NCBI GenBank assembly: GCA_964486145.1
Contig: CAZAMT010000232.1
Span: 1 to 6,676, forward strand
Source of the DNA: CAZAMT01 sp964486145
GTDB lineage: Bacteria > Bacteroidota > Bacteroidia > Bacteroidales > JAAAOM01
Direction: 5' to 3'
DNA: 6,676 nucleotides
Part shown: piece by piece, positions 1 to 5,653 of the stretch
Layout: every line of letters starts with the position of its first letter
Position numbering within the stretch: the stretch's first letter is position 1
Notes under the pieces: model-generated
Databases searched by the model: none
What the model was told of the DNA's origin: nothing
Seen by the model: the letters and a program-made list of their open reading frames with translations, nothing else
Program-made: the position numbers and the translations under genes

Positions 1-2
1 TA

Positions 3-335
3 CTATTTGTCCTCTATCTTATCCAAATCGTCTTTCAAGGTACCTTTCCATTTTGGAACTTTCAAAAGATGGCCCACCCTGCTTATCATATGACCTGCCA
101 ACGGGGCAGTGATGAAAATAATCAGCACAATCAGAATACTTTTGATAATAATTGAAAAGATTGGAAACTTAATGATTACACCCAATAGCAATAAGCTTAA
201 CCCGAGGGAAGAAGCTTTGGTGGAAGCATGCATACGCAGGTACAGATCAGGAAAACGTAATGTGCCAATGGCAGCCAGGAGGATAAAGAAAGTACCCAAA
301 ACAATCAATATGTCAACAATAAGATTAGAAACCAT
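3..335 (-). CDS. mrpG: Mrp cation/proton antiporter subunit G
   Basis: Small membrane subunit of 110 residues with three hydrophobic segments (about 5-25, 42-56 and 58-78). The signature GTLRFPDLYLRMHASTKAS (24-42) followed by SLG, and the later TAPLAGHMISR (76-86), are diagnostic of the MnhG/PhaG family. The C-terminal tail after residue 92 is charged (KGTLKDDLDKIEDK) and should be cytoplasmic. The ATG at 335 overlaps the mrpF end by 11 bases. The TAG stop lies at 3-5, so the gene is complete and is the last mrp gene in the window. What follows it, including any terminator, lies outside. Confidence 0.95.
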   Translation of the reverse strand: MVSNLIVDILIVLGTFFILLAAIGTLRFPDLYLRMHASTKASSLGLSLLLLGVIIKFPIFSIIIKSILIVLIIFITAPLAGHMISRVGHLLKVPKWKGTLKDDLDKIEDK

Positions 336-597
336 AGTGTTTTTTCTTTAAATACAATGATACACCTACCGAACCGAGAAATGAAATCAGGGATATTACC
401 AATACTGCATCCAGGTATATTTCAAGATCGGTAATAAATATGTAAACAATTACAAACGCAGAAGTTATATTTGCAATCAGGTCAAGTGCCATGACCCGAT
501 CATTAAGCGACGGGCCTCTTACCAGCCGCATGGATGCAAACAGGAAAGCAATGAGCAACCCACTAAATGATATAACTTCTATTACCGTTAATTCCAT
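325..597 (-). CDS. mrpF: Mrp cation/proton antiporter subunit F
   Basis: Small membrane subunit of 90 residues with three hydrophobic segments (about 9-24, 37-57 and 62-83). It shows the family signature MRLVRGPSLNDRVMALDLIA (residues 23-42) and the last helix DAVLVISLISFLGSVGVSLYL (63-83). Three starts are possible in one frame: TTG at 621 (98 residues, overlapping mrpE by eight bases), ATG at 612 (95) and ATG at 597 (90). I prefer 597 because it puts about 27 residues before the RGP motif, as in known MrpF proteins, and a GGAAG lies eight bases before it. ATG 612 is the main alternative, leaving one base after the mrpE stop. The gene overlaps mrpG by 11 bases. MrpF has been linked to cation (and, in Bacillus, bile salt) efflux as part of the complex. 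Confidence 0.93.
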   Translation of the reverse strand: MELTVIEVISFSGLLIAFLFASMRLVRGPSLNDRVMALDLIANITSAFVIVYIFITDLEIYLDAVLVISLISFLGSVGVSLYLKKKHYGF

Positions 598-613
598 AGC
601 ATTAACTTCCATG

Positions 614-946
614 TCATTCAAGAATTTTTTGAATTTTTAATTCCAACTGTTCCAGTGCATGAACAAACTTTTCTTCAGATTTCAAATTCATGGCATGAAT
701 GTAAATACTTTTACCATTATTGTTTAGATCCATGCTCAACGTTCCTGGTGTCATGGTAACCAGGTTAAAAAACAACAATATTGAAGACCTTTTTCGAAGG
801 TGCACCGGAACTTCAACGATAGCCGGCGTTACATTTAACTTGGGTGTTAAAATTATCGCAGCCACATAAATATTCGATTGAAGGACCTTCCACAGGTAAA
901 ATGGGATAAACTCAATAAAGCGCATTATTCGTATAAACAGTTTCAT
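614..946 (-). CDS. mrpE: Mrp cation/proton antiporter subunit E, short form
   Basis: Predicted product of 110 residues. The family core is clear: a hydrophobic helix (about 4-22), then LQSNIYVAAIILTPKLNVTPAIVEVPV (22-48), TMTPGTLSMDL (64-74) and IYIHAMN (81-87). These match the MrpE C-terminal half. Well-studied MrpE proteins are about 160 residues and begin with an extra hydrophobic hairpin that is absent here. Upstream coding space is limited: the frame is closed by TAA at 989-991, and mrpD ends at 1049. Start choice: ATG at 946 follows an A/T-rich leader nearly identical to that of usp. GTG at 985 would add 13 residues (WHTIRLVTIFKH style, not hydrophobic enough for a helix), and ATG at 925 would shorten the helix. 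It ends with TGA, 16 bases before the preferred mrpF start. MrpE supports assembly and activity of the complex. Identity is firm; the exact start is less so. Confidence 0.9.
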   Translation of the reverse strand: MKLFIRIMRFIEFIPFYLWKVLQSNIYVAAIILTPKLNVTPAIVEVPVHLRKRSSILLFFNLVTMTPGTLSMDLNNNGKSIYIHAMNLKSEEKFVHALEQLELKIQKILE

Positions 947-967
947 GTGTTTAAAAATTGTGACCAG
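941..967 (-). repeat. Start-region repeat, copy 2 (over the mrpE ATG)
   Basis: Second copy of the block found over the usp start (6626-6652), with three substitutions in 27 bases: first base, middle base and the base before ATG. Similarity falls off directly after ATGAAA and upstream of TGGTCAC. It lies in the 102-base gap between mrpD and mrpE and supports ATG 946 as the mrpE start. Confidence 0.7.
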
Positions 968-996
968 TCTGATTGTGTGCCACACTTTTTAATCAT
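943..996 (-). other. Micro-ORF 2 in the mrpD-mrpE gap (17 codons)
   Basis: ATG at 996 through TGA at 943 encodes MIKKCGTQSDWSQFLNT. Its start overlaps the end of micro-ORF 1 by eight bases, and its stop overlaps the mrpE ATG (946) in an ATGA arrangement. It could carry terminating ribosomes to the mrpE start. No conservation evidence is available. Confidence 0.2.
975..985. repeat. 11-base perfect palindrome in the mrpD-mrpE gap
   Basis: GTGTGCCACAC reads the same on both strands except for its central base. It sits in a GTGTG/CACAC-rich tract (975-1010). The single-base centre rules out a hairpin by itself, but the left or right half can pair with the CACAC element near 1005. A protein-binding site is possible. 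Confidence 0.3.
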
Positions 997-1042
997 TGTG
1001 CGTGTGTGCCTCAGTAATTATCTCAGACATGGTCTGTTTCAT
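989..1042 (-). other. Micro-ORF 1 in the mrpD-mrpE gap (17 codons)
   Basis: ATG at 1042 through TAA at 989 encodes MKQTMSEIITEAHTHND. It starts seven bases after the mrpD stop and is in the same frame as mrpE, separated from it by one TAA. The peptide is hydrophilic and resembles nothing I recognise, including the missing MrpE N terminus. It is most likely a chance or leader ORF. Confidence 0.2.
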
Positions 1043-1048
1043 GTTACA

Positions 1049-2524
1049 TTAATTTAAAATAGCATCAATATAAAGTTGCTTGTTCAGCAGTTGCTCAGAT
1101 ACCTGTACGGCCACATTTACAAAATATCCTCCAAAAACACCCAGTACCACAGTGATTAACGCCAGAAATATCACAGGTAATAGTAAACTCACAGGTATTT
1201 TAATTTTGCGGGCGACTTCATCCACCGGCTTTTTCTTCCATATGGCTTCATTCCATATTTTCATCATCGAAAACAGGGTAAGAATACTTACCAGCAGTGC
1301 GACTATTGTGATGATGTAATTCTGACTTTCCAACCCGGCTTTCACGAGGGTGAATTTACCAATAAAGCCCGAAAGTGGCGGCAATCCGGCCAGGCCCATG
1401 GCAGGTATAAAAAACAGCAGGGCGACAAGTGGATATTGTTTGTAAATGCCTCCCAGGTATTTTAAGTCATAACTACCATGCACTTTTTTAATAATCCCGC
1501 CAACTAAAAATGCATTTGTTTTTGCAATAATGTTGTGTGCCATGTAGAATATTGCGCCCGCCAATGCAAGGGTCGTAAATATTCCAAGACCCATTATCAT
1601 GTAACCAATCTGACTGATAATGTGAAAAGATAGTATTTTGCGTATCTCAAACTGTGATGATGCAGTTAACACACCAACAGCCATTGTTAGTCCGGCGGTA
1701 ATTAAAAGCAATATTTGCCAGAAATTAGTAGGGTCATTAAAAAATAACACGTAGAATCTGATCAGCGAGTAAACCCCAGCCTTGGTTAACAGGCCGGCAA
1801 AAAGAGATGTAACGGCAACCGGAGGAGTATGGTATGATGCCGGAAGCCAGAAAAATAAGGGGAAAATGGCAGCTTTTATTCCGAAAGCTATGAAAAACAG
1901 AATAAGGGACGAATTTACCGCGAGTGAGTTTTCCGCGCCCTGAAGCTTCATTGCCAGATCAGCCATGTTTAATGTTCCGGCTTTACCATAAAGCAGCCCT
2001 ATAGAAGCTAAAAAAAACAGGGAAGCAATAAAGTTCATGGTAACATATTTCAATGCTCCGCGGAGTTGTTCTTTGGTTGTTCCGATGGTTATAAGCACGA
2101 AAGATGAAATCAGCATTACTTCATACCACACGTACATGTTAAATACATCACCAGTGATGAAAGCCCCGTTTACACCCAGTAGCAGGCTAAAAAACAAGGC
2201 CTGGTAACCATTTCTGTAAAGTTCGTCCTCAATGGCACTAATGGAATAAACAGAGATGGTAAGACCGATTGTTCCTGAAAGTACAAGCATCACGGCACTA
2301 AATAAATCAATGGCAATTGTTATTCCGAAAGGTGCCGGCCAGTTGCCCGACTGCATCACAAGCATTCCGTTATTTGTAACTGAAGTAAAAAGAAACACCG
2401 CGATGGCCAATAATGCCGCATTTAAGATCACAGCCAGCCATTTCTGAAGCCATACCTTTTTTCTAAGGATGAGCATGAGCAGAAATCCGGTCAGTGGCAA
2501 TACGATGGGTAGAACGATTATCAT
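1049..2524 (-). CDS. mrpD: Mrp cation/proton antiporter subunit D (NuoN/M-like)
   Basis: Second antiporter-like subunit, 491 residues, with about 14 hydrophobic segments and a Proton_antipo_M type domain over roughly residues 125-415. Charged residues expected for proton translocation are visible: E135 in YVWYEVML, K217 in FGIKAAIFPLFFWLP, K248 in GLLTKAGVYSLIRF, H330 and K335 in HNIIAKTNAFL, and K390 in SGFIGKF. SQFEIRKILSFHIISQIGYM (289-308) is the usual broken-helix and amphipathic region. The length agrees with family members (about 490-500). The ATG start at 2524 begins directly with the first membrane helix, 12 bases after mrpC; a weak AGGA lies just upstream. An unusually long gap of 102 bases follows before mrpE. 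Confidence 0.96.
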   Translation of the reverse strand: MIIVLPIVLPLTGFLLMLILRKKVWLQKWLAVILNAALLAIAVFLFTSVTNNGMLVMQSGNWPAPFGITIAIDLFSAVMLVLSGTIGLTISVYSISAIEDELYRNGYQALFFSLLLGVNGAFITGDVFNMYVWYEVMLISSFVLITIGTTKEQLRGALKYVTMNFIASLFFLASIGLLYGKAGTLNMADLAMKLQGAENSLAVNSSLILFFIAFGIKAAIFPLFFWLPASYHTPPVAVTSLFAGLLTKAGVYSLIRFYVLFFNDPTNFWQILLLITAGLTMAVGVLTASSQFEIRKILSFHIISQIGYMIMGLGIFTTLALAGAIFYMAHNIIAKTNAFLVGGIIKKVHGSYDLKYLGGIYKQYPLVALLFFIPAMGLAGLPPLSGFIGKFTLVKAGLESQNYIITIVALLVSILTLFSMMKIWNEAIWKKKPVDEVARKIKIPVSLLLPVIFLALITVVLGVFGGYFVNVAVQVSEQLLNKQLYIDAILN

Positions 2525-2536
2525 ATTCCTATATCT

Positions 2537-2881
2537 TTAATCTGTTTCTTTAAGCTGATCCAGATCATCAGTACCCGTGACCTGCCAGAATTTATATTTT
2601 AACACGATGGCAAAAGCAATGAATCCCAGTCCGATCACTATTGCTGTAAGAATAAGTGCCTGAGGCAACGGATCTGCCATGGCGCCCGCTATTGGTTTAT
2701 TGTCAGCGGTTAAGAATGATGGCGCTGCTTCTGTTAAACCTCCTGCCGCAAAAATGAACAGGTTGGTGGCATTGCCCAGGAATATCATGCCAAGGATTAA
2801 TTTAATAATGCTTCTCCTTAACATTAGGTAAACTCCCGCTGCATATAATAGTCCTATTGTTACTGCAAGTATTACTTCCAT
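2537..2881 (-). CDS. mrpC: Mrp cation/proton antiporter subunit C (NuoK-like)
   Basis: Membrane subunit of 114 residues with three hydrophobic segments, homologous to complex I NuoK. Seen in the sequence are LGMIFLGNATNLFIF at residues 30-44 and the strongly conserved DPLPQALILTAIVIG at 70-84. The loop between segments 2 and 3 (about 48-68) is typical for MnhC proteins. The charged C-terminal tail (TGTDDLDQLKETD) should face the cytoplasm. The start at 2881 is supported by a GGAGG sequence seven bases upstream that lies inside the end of mrpB. The gene ends 12 bases before mrpD. In known structures of Mrp complexes, MrpC sits between the MrpA/G side and MrpD, which fits its place in the operon. 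Confidence 0.95.
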   Translation of the reverse strand: MEVILAVTIGLLYAAGVYLMLRRSIIKLILGMIFLGNATNLFIFAAGGLTEAAPSFLTADNKPIAGAMADPLPQALILTAIVIGLGFIAFAIVLKYKFWQVTGTDDLDQLKETD

Positions 2882-3285
2882 TCTAGTTCCTCCATAATTG
2901 TTAAAAAAATCATCATTAAAATGCCAAATACGGTCAGGTAAACCCCGATATCGAACAATAAAGGGGTACCGGCCTTAAAACCAATGGATTCAATTTTTAA
3001 CCATAAGCCCTCGAAAAATGTATTTTTTAAAAATCCCAGAAGTGCGCTGAAAAGTGCTGTTGCAATTCCTGAAATTATTATGGTTAAAGGCTTGGCCCTC
3101 AATGTTTTTTTTAACTGCGCGTTTCCATAAGCCATACCGTACACGATAAAGCCGGAAGCCAGTATAATTCCCCCTATAAACCCACCTCCAGGCTGATTAT
3201 GCCCACGCATGAGCATGAAGACAGAAATGACTATAAAAAATAATCTTAAGAATCCGGACGATATTTTTAAAATCTCATTGTTCAT
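2872..3285 (-). CDS. mrpB: Mrp cation/proton antiporter subunit B (MnhB domain)
   Basis: Small membrane subunit of 137 residues with about four transmembrane segments. It carries the family signature GHNQPGGGFIGG at residues 28-39 and GTPLLFDIGVYLTVFG at 106-121. Both are characteristic of the MnhB domain, which is related to the C-terminal part of the membrane-bound hydrogenase antiporter module. It is a free-standing protein here; in some bacteria the domain is fused to the MrpA C terminus. Its ATG overlaps the mrpA stop by four bases. Its own last codons overlap mrpC by ten bases and contain the mrpC ribosome binding site, so A, B and C are probably made in a coupled way. The subunit is needed for assembly or activity of the complex in studied species. 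Confidence 0.95.
   Translation of the reverse strand: MNNEILKISSGFLRLFFIVISVFMLMRGHNQPGGGFIGGIILASGFIVYGMAYGNAQLKKTLRAKPLTIIISGIATALFSALLGFLKNTFFEGLWLKIESIGFKAGTPLLFDIGVYLTVFGILMMIFLTIMEELEWK
2887..2893 (-). promoter_or_regulatory. Strong Shine-Dalgarno sequence of mrpC, inside mrpB
   Basis: GGAGGAA lies on the minus strand, with five to seven bases between it and the mrpC ATG at 2881 depending on where the core is taken to end. It is encoded by the MrpB C-terminal residues Glu-Glu. It is the only near-consensus ribosome binding site I see in the cluster; the other starts have A/T-rich leaders. It supports the mrpC start. Confidence 0.7.
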
Positions 3286-5591
3286 ATCGATGATTTTTGT
3301 TTTGATTTAATCAATGCAAGTATGCCAACTGCTGCAATCGCCAGTACGGTAATTTCTCCAAGCGTGTCCAGAGCCCTGAAATCAACCAGGATTACATTCA
3401 CAATATTTTTCCCGTAACCTTTGGTTGAACTGTTTTCGATAAAATAATCAGAAATAGGCGGACTGATGGAAATCAAATCGGCAGTCAATACCAGGACGGT
3501 AATAAATCCTCCAACCAGGATAGCAATAAATCCATCGCGCAAACGTGTTATTTTTGATGATAGATTTGCAAAGGCAGGCAGTTTTTGAACCATCATCACA
3601 AAAAGTACGATGAACAGGGTATCCACTAAAATCAAGGTAATGGCAACATCAATCGCACCATAAAACAAGTAAATCAGCGCAGTAGCATAACCGGCAATTC
3701 CCATGTTGATAATGGCCACAAGCCTTGATTTGGATAACGCCGCTATCAGGGCTGCAACAGCGATCATCACGGATAAAAATACTACGTAAAACGAGAATCG
3801 GAGCGGTACAGGATTATCAGCCCACCCTTCAAAACGCATTACTCTAAACCAGACCAGGATGCTTGTAAACAAAAAAATAACCAGTAAATAGTAGCGATGA
3901 TTGCCATGTTGGATAACCGGCGTTTTTGCCCGGGTGAAATTTAAAAATTCGTTGATAGCCTGATTGAAAAGATCAGACAGGTCAATTTTAAATAATGTTT
4001 CATTGATTTTGCTGGCAATTTTGATGACTTGTGTCCGGAATACAAATAATATAAACCCAATGAGAATAGTTGACAGCGATAACAACAGAACCAAATTGAA
4101 TCCGTGCCACAGTTTGAGTTTAACTGCGATATCTTCAGCGCGAACATTATATAACGCATCCTGAACTATACGTCGGGTAAAAAAGTTAGGAAAAATACCA
4201 AAAAGTAAACCGCTGAAAGAAAGAAGGATGGGGCCAGAAGTCAGCATGGGGTTAACTTTACTTAAATTGACATAATGGACTTTTTTACTTTGTGGCCGGT
4301 AAAATACCCGGTAAATTAGCAACAGTGAAATAAATATCATGAAAGCGTTGGCACTTACCCCAAAGAATAAAAGTATGTTTGAGATATCAGGTACCAAAAC
4401 CTGGGCTTCGTAAATCAATTCTTTACCGATAAAACCAAGAAAAGGTGGTAAACCGGACATTGAAAACAAAGAGAATAACGCTGCAATGGTAACTACAGGC
4501 AGCGGGTTGAATAAATTTGACAGTTTACTTAAATCACGCGTTCCGGCCGATTTATCAATAATACCTGTAATAGTAAACAATGCTGCTTTGTACAGGGCAT
4601 GAACAATAATAAAAACACTGGCTGCTTTCAATGACATGTTTGTATCAATGCCAATAAGCAGCATTAGGATCCCAAGTGCACTGATTGTTGTGTATGCAAG
4701 GATTTTTTTCAGGTCTGTTTGGCTGATGGCCAGGTAGGCTCCAATAAACATGGTTAATACACCAAATAAACTGATGCTGTAATGCCAGATATCTGTTCCT
4801 CCAAGCACCGGATTTAAACGCATAAGCAGATAAACCCCGGCCTTTACCATGGTTGCCGAATGCAGGTAAGCACTAACCGGTGTTGGAGCCTGCATAGCTC
4901 CCGGAAGCCAGAAATGAAATGGAAATTGCGCAGATTTTGTGATGGCCCCAAACAGGATCAACAGGAAGGCCGGGATGTACAAATTACTTGATTTTATGGC
5001 CCCGGCATTCGAAACAAGTTCAGATATCCGGTAACTTCCTCCCGCAATGGCAAGAAGTATAAATCCGGCCATAAGTGCGAGCCCTCCGAAAACGGTTATT
5101 AGCAAAGCCTGTTGTGCTGCCTTTCTCGATTTTTCATCAGTATGGTTAAATCCAACCAACAAGAACGAGGTGACGCTTGTTAACTCCCAGAACACGAAAA
5201 GCAGGATCATGTCATCGGCGTTTACCATACCAAGCATAGAAGCCATAAATACCACCAGTATCAACATCATCCTTTCTTTGTGCTCATACGTTTTCATGTA
5301 TGCCCAGGCATAGAGCACAATCAATCCGCCAATTCCCAGTATCAAAAATGAAAACAAATAGCTCAGGCCGTCAGTACGAAAGTGCAGTCCCACATCAAAA
5401 ATATCCATCCAGGGATAACTGAATGTTAAAATGTGAGGGTCTTTGCTGTTATAATTATATAAATAGGCTACCATCAGCCCAATTGGGATGGCAGCAAGCA
5501 ACCATCCGTATATTTTCCGATAATATTTAGCTGCAAAATAAATCAGAATGCTAAGTGCAATTAACACAAGTATTGAAACGGGTGCAAGCAT
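3282..5591 (-). CDS. mrpA: Mrp cation/proton antiporter subunit A (MnhA/ShaA)
   Basis: Largest subunit of the Mrp antiporter, 769 residues, with about 20 hydrophobic segments. Residues from about 1 to 500 form the complex I NuoL-like antiporter module. Visible charged residues expected for the proton path are E136 in FWELTS, K219 in GAITKSAQFPFHFWLP, H244 and K250 in AYLHSATMVKAG, H331 and K335 in HALYKAA, and K390-E391 in GFIGKE. Residues about 600-670 match the MbhD-like (DUF4040) segment, with GIAGYATALIYLFYGAIDVA and D657. Residues about 690-765 match the MbhE-like segment, ending in NVILVDFRALDTLGEITVL with D737, R739, D742 and E746. The common family form of that motif has Gly-Phe where this protein has Ala-Leu (740-741). 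The length is normal for an MrpA that is not fused to MrpB. The stop overlaps the mrpB start in an ATGA arrangement, which suggests translational coupling. The start at 5591 is ATG and gives a hydrophobic first helix. Confidence 0.96.
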   Translation of the reverse strand: MLAPVSILVLIALSILIYFAAKYYRKIYGWLLAAIPIGLMVAYLYNYNSKDPHILTFSYPWMDIFDVGLHFRTDGLSYLFSFLILGIGGLIVLYAWAYMKTYEHKERMMLILVVFMASMLGMVNADDMILLFVFWELTSVTSFLLVGFNHTDEKSRKAAQQALLITVFGGLALMAGFILLAIAGGSYRISELVSNAGAIKSSNLYIPAFLLILFGAITKSAQFPFHFWLPGAMQAPTPVSAYLHSATMVKAGVYLLMRLNPVLGGTDIWHYSISLFGVLTMFIGAYLAISQTDLKKILAYTTISALGILMLLIGIDTNMSLKAASVFIIVHALYKAALFTITGIIDKSAGTRDLSKLSNLFNPLPVVTIAALFSLFSMSGLPPFLGFIGKELIYEAQVLVPDISNILLFFGVSANAFMIFISLLLIYRVFYRPQSKKVHYVNLSKVNPMLTSGPILLSFSGLLFGIFPNFFTRRIVQDALYNVRAEDIAVKLKLWHGFNLVLLLSLSTILIGFILFVFRTQVIKIASKINETLFKIDLSDLFNQAINEFLNFTRAKTPVIQHGNHRYYLLVIFLFTSILVWFRVMRFEGWADNPVPLRFSFYVVFLSVMIAVAALIAALSKSRLVAIINMGIAGYATALIYLFYGAIDVAITLILVDTLFIVLFVMMVQKLPAFANLSSKITRLRDGFIAILVGGFITVLVLTADLISISPPISDYFIENSSTKGYGKNIVNVILVDFRALDTLGEITVLAIAAVGILALIKSKQKSSI

Positions 5592-5619
5592 ATGGATTAC
5601 ATTAACGGGTTTAATTCGG

Positions 5620-5652
5620 TTTGTACCTGATAAGAATAGTCAGGAATACAAA
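5620..5652 (-). promoter_or_regulatory. Inverted repeat between usp and mrpA
   Basis: In the 62-base intergenic space the arms TTTGTA + CCTGA and TCAGG + TACAAA can pair for 11 base pairs. There is a two-base (TT) bulge in the left arm and a nine-base loop. It begins one base past the usp stop codon on the transcript side. No T-run follows on either strand, so a simple intrinsic terminator is unlikely. It may be an RNA hairpin that adjusts usp versus mrp levels, or an operator. Function is inferred. Confidence 0.5.
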
Positions 5653-5653
5653 A

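Noticed and set aside
109..351. Plus-strand open frames such as 109-351, 1080-1319, 2256-2447, 3964-4164, 5047-5313, 5846-6061 and 6315-6515
   Set aside because: All lie antisense to well-supported mrp or usp genes, show no recognisable domains and look like composition shadows.
614..985. Longer mrpE starting at GTG 985 (123 residues)
   Set aside because: The added 13 residues are not part of the MrpE family core. ATG 946 has the leader shared with usp and an A/T-rich context.
992..1042. 5' remnant of a full-length mrpE interrupted by TAA at 989-991
   Set aside because: The frame upstream of the stop is open, but the peptide is hydrophilic and does not resemble the expected hydrophobic hairpin.
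3941..4159. Minus-strand frame of 72 codons inside mrpA
   Set aside because: It is an alternate frame within the mrpA coding sequence, which continues intact through it; there is no sign of a frameshift.
1049..5591. The operon as complex I or a membrane-bound hydrogenase module rather than Mrp
   Set aside because: The gene set MrpA to MrpG in standard order, including the MrpE, F and G signatures and no redox subunits, fits the Mrp antiporter.
5592..5653. Possible Bacteroidota-type promoter (TTTTG with a downstream TAnnTTTG box) between usp and mrpA
   Set aside because: TTTTG is present at the usp end, but no TAnnTTTG box lies at the right distance; it coincides with the inverted repeat instead.
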